NCBI GenBank assembly: GCA_026399515.1
Contig: JAPLQT010000074.1
Location: forward strand, 1-64,000
Length of the DNA stretch: 64,000 bases
Direction: 5' to 3'
Origin: Pseudomonadota bacterium
GTDB lineage: Bacteria > Pseudomonadota > Gammaproteobacteria > Burkholderiales > Rhodocyclaceae
Positions 16,242 through 23,426 of the stretch are shown here, in pieces. The translations under genes were made by a program, and so were the position numbers. A model generated the notes under the pieces. The model was not told the origin of the DNA and did no database searches. It saw only the letters and a program-made list of their open reading frames with translations. Within the stretch, counting starts at the first letter, position 1, and every line of letters starts with the position of its first letter.

Positions 16242-16257
16242 GATAATTCTCCTCTAG

Positions 16258-16781
16258 TCAATTCTCACCGACAGCCGCCGCCGTCTTGTGCGAAACAAAT
16301 ATTCCGCAGCCGATCTTGCGCGCGCTGCCCAGGCCGTGATGTTGGAGTTGCAGCGCGTGGGCTGAGTTCAGGCCATGCAGCATCAAGCTGAAACCGCGCA
16401 TTTCTCCGGTCTCGCCAAGGCGCGCCTGCGCCTTGCCGCAGACGACATGGCCGGTAACGTCGATCGCTGCGAGGGCGCGACCGCACTCGGCCAGAAACGC
16501 CGCTTCGTCGTCGTGCCCGAATACGACCATAGGCGAGTACTGCGTCGATGTTGGCCGCAAGGAGCGCACATGCGGCCCGCCGAGGCGCAGCCCGGCGCCG
16601 AGATCGAGCCTGCTGCCTGCCAGCGTGCGCGCCTGGTTAATGCGGCGATGCCGGCATCGGCCTCTTCGGCGAGCCAGGGCAGGGCGGCGCGCAAAGCCTG
16701 CCACAGCGGCAGCGGGTAGTCGACGCGCAAGCTGCCGCCGGCGAGCGGAAACACCAGGTCGACGATGTCGGTTTCGCTCAC
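16258..16781 (-). pseudogene. Cas6/Cmx6-like gene with a frameshift
   Basis: Two overlapping frames together make one Cas6-like (type I-MYXAN/Cmx6-like, RAMP-fold) protein. The N-terminal part, from 16781, reads VDLVFPLAGGSLRVDYP and LWQALRAALPWL. The C-terminal part in the other frame has GFSLMLHGLNSAHALQLQ and HHGLGSARKIGCGIFV, the glycine-rich Cas6 end. The frames join at about 16631, where one inserted base in AGGCGC would restore LTRARTLAG. So this is a frameshift or sequencing error, not random sequence. The usual Asp-His of the N-terminal motif reads Asp-Tyr. There is no CRISPR array or other cas gene here. Its neighbours are sulfur-transfer genes. Its start overlaps the 71-aa gene by four bases. 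Confidence 0.72.
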
Positions 16782-16993
16782 GCCTTCTCCGCCGCCGCCC
16801 AGGCGACCATGGCGCGGCCCCAGTGATCGGCGCTGTCGGGATCGATGTCGATGACCGTAAAACGCTTGCCTTCGCGTATGCGCAGACGCAACTGGGGCAT
16901 GCCTCCGGACTCGTAGACGATGTGCTGCAGCTCTATGGCCTGTCTGCCGATGGGCAGAACAAATGTGTCTATCGGTGTGATGTCATGGGCCAC
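16778..16993 (-). CDS. conserved hypothetical protein, 71 aa
   Basis: A 71-aa beta-rich protein, opening MAHDITPIDTFVLPIGRQAIELQH. It contains a MPQLRLRIREGKRFTVIDIDP segment and then HWGRAMVAWAAAEKA. It looks like a small soluble protein and its sequence is well formed, but I cannot name its family. It is the first gene of the minus-strand operon that continues with the Cas6-like, double-TusA and DsrC-paralogue genes; its stop overlaps the next start (ATGA). Divergent from dsrA across a 191-bp region. Confidence 0.65.
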   Translation of the reverse strand: MAHDITPIDTFVLPIGRQAIELQHIVYESGGMPQLRLRIREGKRFTVIDIDPDSADHWGRAMVAWAAAEKA

Positions 16994-17097
16994 CGCGTCC
17001 TCCTCAGTGAATCCGAAGGATAGCGCATCTTGCCAGGGCTACAGCCATCGCTACGACGGGGGGGTGTTAGGCATACTCCCTTCGGGTAGGGTCGCAT

Positions 17098-17112
17098 ATC
17101 CCCCCGGGGGAT
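17098..17112. promoter_or_regulatory. palindrome in the dsrA divergent promoter region
   Basis: ATCCCCC-C-GGGGGAT has perfect 7-bp arms. It sits 73 bp before the dsrA start in the 191-bp region shared with the leftward 71-aa/Cas6-like operon, so it is a reasonable operator for either direction. A further C-rich/G-rich run (GGGGGGG, then CTCCC) is upstream. No regulator is identified. Confidence 0.4.
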
Positions 17113-17184
17113 GGTTTGTGCAGTGCGGTGTCTCCTACCATCCTTCGGACTGCGACTGAACACAACCGAATTGAGGAGATCATC

Positions 17185-18480
17185 ATGGCCAAGAAACCGC
17201 ATCCAACGCCTAATCTCGACCAGCTGGAAAGCGGGCCATGGCCCAGCTTCGTCACCGGCCTGAAGCGCCTCGCCCAGGACAAGGACTCCGTGGTCGATCT
17301 ACTCGGCCACCTGGAGCACTCCTACCAGACCCGCAAGGGCTACTGGAAAGGCGGCACGGTCGGCGTCATCGGCTACGGCGGCGGCGTCATCCCGCGCTTC
17401 ACCGAGATCAAGGACGCAGCCGGCAAGCCGGTGTTTCCCGATGCCGCCGAATTCCACACCCTGCGCATCATGCCACCACCAGGCATGCACTACGACACCG
17501 CGACCCTGCGCAAGTTCTGCGACATATGGGAGACCCACGGTACCGGCCTGATCGCCTTCCACGGCCAGTCGGGCGACATCATGTTCCAGGGCTGCACCTC
17601 GGAGAATACCCAGAAGGCCTTCGACGAAATCAACGAGATGGGCTTCGACATGGGCGGCGCCGGCCCGTCCGTGCGCACCTCGATGTCCTGTGTCGGCGCG
17701 GCCCGCTGCGAGCAGTCCTGCTACGATGAAGCCAAGGCGCATCGCCAGGTTTTGAATACCTTCCTCGACGACATCCATCGTCCCGCGCTGCCCTACAAAT
17801 TCAAGTTCAAGTTCTCGGGTTGCCCGAACGACTGCATGAACTCGATCCAGCGCGCCGACATGGCCGTCATCGGCACCTGGCGCGACAACATCCGCACCGA
17901 CGAGGCGCTGGCGAAGAAATGGTTTGCCAAGCATGGCATGGACGAACTGGTCAATGACGTCGTCGCCCGCTGCCCCACCAAGGCCATCCAGATCAAGGAT
18001 ATCTCCAAGGTTCGCAAGGCCGGCAACATCTCCTCGGTCGCCGTGAATGCCGAGAAGGCGCTGGAGATCGACAACAAGGACTGCGTGCGTTGCATGCACT
18101 GCATCAACGTCATGACCGGCGCTCTGGCGACCGGCACCGACAAGGGCGCCACCATCCTGGTCGGCGGTAATCGCACGCTGAAGATCGGCGACCTGATGGG
18201 CACCGTGGTGGTTCCGTTCATGCCGCTGAAGGAAGAGGAAGATTACGAAAAACTGGTCGAACTGGGCCAGGCGATCATCGATTTCTTTGCCGAGAACGCA
18301 CTGGAGCACGAGCGCACCGGTGAAATGATCGAACGCATCGGGCTGGTCAACTTCCTCGAAGGCATCGGCCTGGAAGTCGATGCCAACATGGTCTCCGCGC
18401 CGCGCACCAACCCCTATGTGCGCGCCGATGGCTGGGACGACGAGGTTGCCAAGATCAACGCCAGAAAAGCCGCCGCCTGA
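17185..18480 (+). CDS. dsrA: dissimilatory sulfite reductase alpha subunit
   Basis: A 431-aa DsrA. Sirohaem/[4Fe-4S] ligands appear as SCVGAARCEQSC (near residue 170) and FSGCPNDCMNS (near 211); the inserted ferredoxin domain has CVRCMHC (near 301). The start is the ATG after GAGGAGATCATC; a longer open frame upstream is not DsrA-like. In sulfur oxidisers DsrAB runs in reverse, oxidising sulfur carried by DsrC to sulfite in the cytoplasm. The presence of dsrEFH and dsrL in the operon supports the oxidative type. Confidence 0.98.
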   Translation: MAKKPHPTPNLDQLESGPWPSFVTGLKRLAQDKDSVVDLLGHLEHSYQTRKGYWKGGTVGVIGYGGGVIPRFTEIKDAAGKPVFPDAAEFHTLRIMPPPGMHYDTATLRKFCDIWETHGTGLIAFHGQSGDIMFQGCTSENTQKAFDEINEMGFDMGGAGPSVRTSMSCVGAARCEQSCYDEAKAHRQVLNTFLDDIHRPALPYKFKFKFSGCPNDCMNSIQRADMAVIGTWRDNIRTDEALAKKWFAKHGMDELVNDVVARCPTKAIQIKDISKVRKAGNISSVAVNAEKALEIDNKDCVRCMHCINVMTGALATGTDKGATILVGGNRTLKIGDLMGTVVVPFMPLKEEEDYEKLVELGQAIIDFFAENALEHERTGEMIERIGLVNFLEGIGLEVDANMVSAPRTNPYVRADGWDDEVAKINARKAAA

Positions 18481-18515
18481 CCGGCGCGACGCACTGAACA
18501 AACAGGAGACTCATC

Positions 18516-19592
18516 ATGGCTCAAGCAACTATCCGCAGGGCAATCGAGTGCGGCGTACCGGACAACAAGCAGTATCTGCATCCGAAACTCGCCAAGAACT
18601 ACGGCAACTGGAAATACCACGACCGCCCCCGCCCCGGCGTGCTGCACCATGTTTCGCACGACGCCGACGAAGTGTGGACGGTGCGCGCCGGCACCCAGCG
18701 GCAGATGGATGTATGGACCATCCGCAAACTGTGCGACATCGCGGACCAATACGCCGAAGGCCGCGTGCGCTTCACCATCCGTTCCAACATCGAGTTCATG
18801 GTCGGCGACGCAGCCAAGGTCGCCCCGTTGATCGCAGCGCTGGAAAAGAACGGCTTTCCGGTCGGCGGTACCGGCAACTCGGTTTCCATGATTTCTCATA
18901 CCCAGGGCTGGCTGCATTGCGACATTCCCGGCACCGATGCCTCCGGCGTCGTCAAGGCGCTGATGGACGACCTCTACGAGGAGTTCCGGCGCGAGGAGAT
19001 GCCCAACCGCGTGCATCTGTCGACATCCTGCTGCGAGATCAATTGCGGCGGACAGGCCGATATCGCCATCATCATCCAGCACACCAAGCCGCCCGTCATC
19101 AACCATGACCTGGTGGCCAACGCTTGCGAGCGTCCGACCGTGGTGGCGCGCTGTCCGGTGGCGGCCATCCGTCCGGCGCTGGTGAATGGCAAACCCTCGC
19201 TGGAAGTCGACGAGAAGAAATGCATCTGCTGCGGTGCTTGCTACCCACCCTGCCCGCCGATGCAGATCAACGATCCTGAGCATTCCAAGCTGGCCATCTG
19301 GATCGGCGGCAAGAACTCCAACGCCCGCGGCAAGCCGACCTTCATGAAGATGGTGACTTCCGGGCTACCCAATAATGCTCCGCGCTGGCCGGAAGTCGGC
19401 GCCGTGGTGAAGAACATCCTGCACGTGTATAAAAACGATGCCCGCCCCTGGGAGCGCCTCTCCGACTGGGTAGAGCGCATCGGCTGGCCGCGTTTCTTCG
19501 AGAAGACCGGCTTGCCCTTTACCAAGTACCTGATCGACGACTGGCGCGGCGCCCGCGTCAATCTCAATGCGTCGACGCATATCCGTTTCTAA
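18516..19592 (+). CDS. dsrB: dissimilatory sulfite reductase beta subunit
   Basis: A 358-aa DsrB, 35 bp after dsrA with a GGAGACTCATC leader. Hallmarks are TSCCEINCGGQADIAI (near residue 170) and an inserted ferredoxin domain CICCGACYPPC (near 236) followed by the conserved GLPNNAPRWPEVG. In the alpha2beta2 complex the beta subunit binds the active sirohaem. The gene is directly followed by dsrE. The window contains no second copy of dsrAB. Confidence 0.98.
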   Translation: MAQATIRRAIECGVPDNKQYLHPKLAKNYGNWKYHDRPRPGVLHHVSHDADEVWTVRAGTQRQMDVWTIRKLCDIADQYAEGRVRFTIRSNIEFMVGDAAKVAPLIAALEKNGFPVGGTGNSVSMISHTQGWLHCDIPGTDASGVVKALMDDLYEEFRREEMPNRVHLSTSCCEINCGGQADIAIIIQHTKPPVINHDLVANACERPTVVARCPVAAIRPALVNGKPSLEVDEKKCICCGACYPPCPPMQINDPEHSKLAIWIGGKNSNARGKPTFMKMVTSGLPNNAPRWPEVGAVVKNILHVYKNDARPWERLSDWVERIGWPRFFEKTGLPFTKYLIDDWRGARVNLNASTHIRF

Positions 19593-19601
19593 GGGTAGAG
19601 A

Positions 19602-19961
19602 ATGAAATTTGGCATTTTGGTCAATGAAGGCCCCTATCAGCACCAGGCTGCGGATTCCGCCTACCTGTTCTGCAAGGCGGCGCTGGCAAAGGGCCACGAG
19701 GTCCATCGGGTGTTCTTCTATCACGATGGGGTCAACAACGCCACGCGGCTCACCGAGCCGCCGCTGGACGATCGCAATATCGTCAACCGCTGGTCCAAGC
19801 TGGCGGAAGACAACCAGATCGACCTGGTGGTGTGCGTCGCCGCCGCACTGCGGCGCGGCATCCGCGACGAAAACCTGGCGCCGGGCTTTCGCATATCCGG
19901 CCTCGGCCAACTGGTCGAGACCGGCATCGAAGCCGACCGCACGCTGACTTTCGGGGACTGA
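19602..19961 (+). CDS. dsrE: sulfurtransferase subunit DsrE
   Basis: A 119-aa DsrE. It opens MKFGILVNEGPYQHQAADS and has the conserved active cysteine in DLVVCVAAALRRG (about residue 78), the residue that carries persulfide in DsrE of Allochromatium. With DsrF and DsrH it forms a cytoplasmic heterohexamer, homologous to TusBCD, that passes sulfur to DsrC. It is two bases upstream of dsrF. Ribosome binding site AGGGTAGAG. Confidence 0.97.
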   Translation: MKFGILVNEGPYQHQAADSAYLFCKAALAKGHEVHRVFFYHDGVNNATRLTEPPLDDRNIVNRWSKLAEDNQIDLVVCVAAALRRGIRDENLAPGFRISGLGQLVETGIEADRTLTFGD

Positions 19962-19963
19962 TT

Positions 19964-20332
19964 ATGGAAGGTGTCGTCAAAAAATTCATGTTCGTCAATC
20001 GCAAGGCGCCCTACGGCACCATCTATGCCTTGGAATCGCTTGAAGTGGTGCTGATCTCGGCGGCCTTCGACCAGGACGTCAGCCTGGCTTTTCTCGACGA
20101 CGGCGTGTTTCAGTTGAAGAAAGGCCAGCAGACCAAGGGCATCGAGACCAAGAACTTCTCGCCCACCTATCGCGCGCTCGACGGCTGCGACATCGAAAAG
20201 CTCTACGTCGAACAGGAATCCCTGGAAGCGCGCGGCCTGACCGAGGACGACTTGCTGGTCGACGTCACGGTGTTATCCCGCGCAGAGATGGGCGAGTTGA
20301 TGGAACAGCAAGACGTCGTGCTGAGTTTTTGA
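19964..20332 (+). CDS. dsrF: sulfurtransferase subunit DsrF
   Basis: A 122-aa DsrF, the TusC-like subunit of the DsrEFH complex. It opens MEGVVKKFMFVNRKAPYGTIYALE and has a DQDVSLAFLDDGVFQLKKGQ segment typical of the family. I chose the ATG at 19964, two bases after the dsrE stop, rather than the longer open frame, which overlaps dsrE and reads as arginine-rich noise. It precedes a structured 90-bp region and dsrH. Confidence 0.96.
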   Translation: MEGVVKKFMFVNRKAPYGTIYALESLEVVLISAAFDQDVSLAFLDDGVFQLKKGQQTKGIETKNFSPTYRALDGCDIEKLYVEQESLEARGLTEDDLLVDVTVLSRAEMGELMEQQDVVLSF

Positions 20333-20345
20333 GAGGGTAAAAAAT

Positions 20346-20426
20346 ATGGACCCCCACGCTCATCTTCATTCGCTGCCCCCCGAGGGGGCGCATGCCTCCC
20401 TTGGGACGGCCCTACGGGAGGCATGA
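20346..20426 (+). other. small open frame (26 codons) in a repeat-like insert between dsrF and dsrH
   Basis: A 26-codon frame, MDPHAHLHSLPPEGAHA and so on, starts five bases after GAGGG and ends in TGA that overlaps the ATG of dsrH (ATGA). It consists almost entirely of the GC-rich hairpin sequence. It may be translated as a coupling ORF, or it may simply be an insert that sits on the dsrH leader. I do not see a meaningful protein. Confidence 0.3.
20375..20425. repeat. double hairpin overlapping the dsrH start
   Basis: Two hairpins: GCCCCC-CGA-GGGGGC at 20375-20389, and CATGCCTCCC (20391-20400) with GGGAGGCATG (20416-20425), a perfect 10-bp stem. The second 3' arm contains the GGGAGG ribosome binding site and the ATG of dsrH, which would be masked in the folded RNA. 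The sequence resembles short palindromic intergenic repeats of betaproteobacteria; this identity is from memory. Confidence 0.65.
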
Positions 20427-20725
20427 TGTTGCATATCGTCAATAAATCGCCGCAGGAACGCAACTCGCTCGATGCCTGCCTGAGAATCGCGCAAAGCGGC
20501 GGTACCGTCCTGCTGATCGAGGATGCCGTGTATGCCGCCACCCGCGGCAATACTGCCGCTACCAATATCCAGGAAGCACTGGCGCGGCTGAAGATCTGCG
20601 TCCTGCAACCGGACCTCGATGCGCGCGGCATGGCGGATCGCCTGGTCGAGGGCGTCACGGCGGTCGATTACGACGGTTTCGTCGATCTCGCCGCGGAACA
20701 CAAGAATTGCCAGTCCTGGCTATAG
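20423..20725 (+). CDS. dsrH: sulfurtransferase subunit DsrH
   Basis: A 100-aa DsrH, the TusB-like subunit. It opens MMLHIVNKSPQERNSLDACL and has the conserved EDAVYAATRG segment. It is the third partner in the DsrEFH complex. Either of the two adjacent ATG codons (20423, 20426) could be the start. It differs from its neighbours in that its ribosome binding site and start lie in the arm of a strong hairpin, which could reduce or time its translation. The next gene is dsrC after 41 bp. Confidence 0.95.
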   Translation: MMLHIVNKSPQERNSLDACLRIAQSGGTVLLIEDAVYAATRGNTAATNIQEALARLKICVLQPDLDARGMADRLVEGVTAVDYDGFVDLAAEHKNCQSWL

Positions 20726-20766
20726 TCGCACCACCCGCAATACATATTCATTAGGAGAAACACACC

Positions 20767-21102
20767 ATGGCAAACATCGAAGTCGGCGGCAAATCCTACG
20801 AAACTGACGAGGAAGGTTATCTGGTCGACCTCGCGTCCTGGAACGAGGATGTCGGCAAATACATCGCCGGTATCGAAAACGTCGAGATGTCCGACCAGCA
20901 CTGGGAAGTAATCAACTTCCTGCGCGACTATTACAACGAATTCCAGATCGCTCCGGCCGTGCGCGTCCTGACCAAGGCTATCGGCAAGAAGCTGGGCGCC
21001 GACAAGGGCAACAGCCAGTATCTCTACGAACTGTTCCCCTATGGTCCGGCCAAGCAGGCTTGCAAGATTGCAGGTTTGCCGAAGCCGACGGGTTGCGTGT
21101 AA
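20767..21102 (+). CDS. dsrC: sulfur carrier DsrC
   Basis: A 111-aa canonical DsrC. The C-terminal arm, FPYGPAKQACKIAGLPKP then TGCV, has both conserved cysteines (C99 and C110), the pair that forms the trisulfide with DsrAB and the substrate for DsrK. The start follows an AGGAG box. It is the only DsrC in the window with both cysteines; the leftward paralogue at 15416 lacks the last one. Placement after dsrEFH is the order expected in sulfur oxidisers. Confidence 0.98.
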   Translation: MANIEVGGKSYETDEEGYLVDLASWNEDVGKYIAGIENVEMSDQHWEVINFLRDYYNEFQIAPAVRVLTKAIGKKLGADKGNSQYLYELFPYGPAKQACKIAGLPKPTGCV

Positions 21103-21137
21103 TCGGGAAGCAGGGTTCAGAAACGAGCTGACCGGCC

Positions 21138-21860
21138 ATGAGCCTCGTCTTCGCCGCCTTGTTCTATCTCGCCAGCGCCGTGCTGGTTATCGGCGTGGCG
21201 AGGAAGATCGTCGACTACTGGCGCACGCCAGCGCCGCTGCTGATCCCCACCACGCCGGCGCCGACGACGCAGGGCGGGGTGGTGTTGCGCATGTTCCGCG
21301 AACTGGCCTTCTTCGAAAGCCTGTTCAAGGCCAATCTGTGGATCTGGGCTCTCGGCTGGCTGTTTCATGTCAGCCTGGCGCTGGTGGTGCTGCGCCACCT
21401 GCGCTACTTCACCGAACCGGTGTGGGACTGGGTCGCCTTCATTCAGCCCTTCGGCATGTACGCCGGCTTCGCCATGGCGGCCGGCCTGGCCGGGCTGTGG
21501 GCGCGGCGCTTCCTGGTCGAGCGCATCCGCTATATCTCGACCTTTTCCGATCACCTGATGCTGGCGTTGCTGCTCGGCATCGCCGCCTCCGGCCTGATGA
21601 TGAAATTCGTCGCGCATACGGACATCGTCGCCGTCAAGACCTTCTTCCTCGGCCTGATGCTGTTCGACATTCAACCTCTTCCGGGTGATGGCCCGCTGTA
21701 TGCGCATCTTTCCCTGGTGGCGCTGCTGATGCTGGCCTTCCCCTTCAGCAAGCTGCTGCATGCGCCGGGCGTATTCTTCAGCCCGAGCCGCAACCAGGCC
21801 GACAACCCCCGCGAAAGACGCCATCTGTCGGCGTGGGCCGCCAAACTGGAAGCCAAATAG
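21138..21860 (+). CDS. dsrM: cytochrome b-type membrane subunit DsrM
   Basis: A 240-aa integral membrane protein with five to six hydrophobic segments, matching the NarI-like cytochrome b subunit of DsrMKJOP. Visible features include histidines in LFHVSLALVVLRHLRYF and the AHLSLVALLML helix that would bind haem b. It passes electrons between the quinone pool and DsrK. Its stop is one base before the dsrK start. The ribosome binding site is weak, so translation may be partly coupled. Confidence 0.94.
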   Translation: MSLVFAALFYLASAVLVIGVARKIVDYWRTPAPLLIPTTPAPTTQGGVVLRMFRELAFFESLFKANLWIWALGWLFHVSLALVVLRHLRYFTEPVWDWVAFIQPFGMYAGFAMAAGLAGLWARRFLVERIRYISTFSDHLMLALLLGIAASGLMMKFVAHTDIVAVKTFFLGLMLFDIQPLPGDGPLYAHLSLVALLMLAFPFSKLLHAPGVFFSPSRNQADNPRERRHLSAWAAKLEAK

Positions 21861-21861
21861 C

Positions 21862-23403
21862 ATGGCCGGTCCCGACCCCAAAGCGCCCGCCTTGCGCGAG
21901 TACTTCCCCGCCATCCCGGCCTTGCAGCCCGGCGCGATGGCTGGCGCGAAGTCCTATGTCGCCAACGACAAGATCCAGGAATCTCTCGGTTTCCCCGGCC
22001 AGCTTGCCGAAAGCTGGCAGGACACCCACGACGCGGTGATCGCCAAGATGGGCGATCTGCTCGGAAAGCAGCGCGCCTTTAAGGTCTACATGGATGCCTG
22101 CGTGCATTGCGGCGCCTGCACCGACAAGTGCCACTACTTCATCGGCACCAACGACCCGAAGAACATGCCGGTGGCCCGCCAGGACCTGATGCGCAGCGTT
22201 TATCGGCGCTACTTCACGCTCCCCGGCAAGCTGTTCCCGAAGCTCGTCGGCGCGCGCGACTTGACCAGCGAAGTGCTCGACGAGTGGTACACCTATTACA
22301 ACCAGTGTTCGGAGTGTCGCCGCTGCTCGGTATTCTGCCCCTACGGCATCGACACCGCCGAGATCACCATGGCCGGGCGCGAGATGCTCGATTCGGTCGG
22401 TTACGGCCAGAAGTACTCGAACGAAATCATCGCCAAGGTGCACAAGATCGGCAACAACCTCGGCTTGCCCGGCCCGGCGCTCACCAACACCCTGGAAGGG
22501 CTGGAAGAGGACGTCAAGGAAGATACCGGCATAGACGTGCGCTACCCGCTCGACGTGCAAGGCGCCGAAGTGCTGTTCGTCACGCCTTCCGCCGACTTCT
22601 TCGCCGAGCCGCACATCGAGAGCCTGATCGGCTACGGCAAGGTGTTCCATGCCGCCGGGATTTCCTGGACCTTGTCGACGAAGGCTTCCGAGGCCGGCAA
22701 CTTCGGCATGTTCATCGGTAACTACGACCAGTTGCGCAAGATCGCCTTGCGGGTGCGCGAGGCCGCGCTGGAACTCGGCGTCAAGCGCATCGTGGTGGGA
22801 GAGTGCGGCCACGCCTGGCGCGTCGCCTACAGTTTCTGGAACACTCTGACCGGCATCGGCGCCGGCGCCGACGATCCTTTCGCAATCCAGTTGCAAAGCC
22901 AGCTCGATCACCGCTACAAGCAGCCGATGCACATCTGCGAACTGACCTGGGACTTGATCGGGCAGGGCGCGATTTCCTTCGACAAGGAAGCCAACGATCA
23001 CCGCATCATCACCTTCCATGATTCCTGCAACGTCGCGCGCGGTTCGCGCATGGGCGACAGTCCCGGCGGCCAGTTCGAGATTCCGCGCAACATCATCCGG
23101 GCAGTCGCCAACCACTATGTCGAGATGGCGCCCGGCACCACCCACGAGCAGACCTTCTGCTGCGGCGGCGGCGGCGGTCTGCTGACCGACGATCTGCTCG
23201 ACTTGCGCATCAAGGGCGCGCTGCCGCGCATGGAAACGCTGCAGCAGGTGGTCGACAGTCACGGCGTGAATTTCATGGCGACCATCTGTGCCATATGCAA
23301 GGCGCAGTTCACCAAGGTCGTGCCCTATTACGGATTCAAGATGAGCATGATCGGCGGCGTGCATCAATTGGTCAGCACCGCCATCCGCCTCGGCGACAAG
23401 TAG
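21862..23403 (+). CDS. dsrK: HdrD-like iron-sulfur subunit DsrK
   Basis: A 513-aa DsrK. Two ferredoxin clusters are visible near residues 80-160 (CVHCGACTDKC; CSECRRCSVFCPYG). The C-terminal half carries CCG-type cysteine motifs (ECGHAWRVAY; FCCGGGGGLL) like the catalytic domain of heterodisulfide reductase HdrD, which binds the noncubane cluster that acts on the DsrC disulfide. The start used is the ATG one base after the dsrM stop, where the protein begins MAGPDPKAPALREYF. It is cytoplasmic, bound to DsrM. Confidence 0.97.
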   Translation: MAGPDPKAPALREYFPAIPALQPGAMAGAKSYVANDKIQESLGFPGQLAESWQDTHDAVIAKMGDLLGKQRAFKVYMDACVHCGACTDKCHYFIGTNDPKNMPVARQDLMRSVYRRYFTLPGKLFPKLVGARDLTSEVLDEWYTYYNQCSECRRCSVFCPYGIDTAEITMAGREMLDSVGYGQKYSNEIIAKVHKIGNNLGLPGPALTNTLEGLEEDVKEDTGIDVRYPLDVQGAEVLFVTPSADFFAEPHIESLIGYGKVFHAAGISWTLSTKASEAGNFGMFIGNYDQLRKIALRVREAALELGVKRIVVGECGHAWRVAYSFWNTLTGIGAGADDPFAIQLQSQLDHRYKQPMHICELTWDLIGQGAISFDKEANDHRIITFHDSCNVARGSRMGDSPGGQFEIPRNIIRAVANHYVEMAPGTTHEQTFCCGGGGGLLTDDLLDLRIKGALPRMETLQQVVDSHGVNFMATICAICKAQFTKVVPYYGFKMSMIGGVHQLVSTAIRLGDK

Positions 23404-23426
23404 ATAAACGATATTCGGAGACCATC

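Noticed and set aside
17299-18501. 400-aa minus-strand open frame over dsrA
   Set aside because: Shadow of dsrA in the antisense direction; composition is Val/Asp/Gly/His-heavy as expected from GC-rich codons read in reverse, with no domain.
21778-23367. 529-aa minus-strand open frame over dsrK
   Set aside because: Antisense shadow; no domain and no ribosome binding site.
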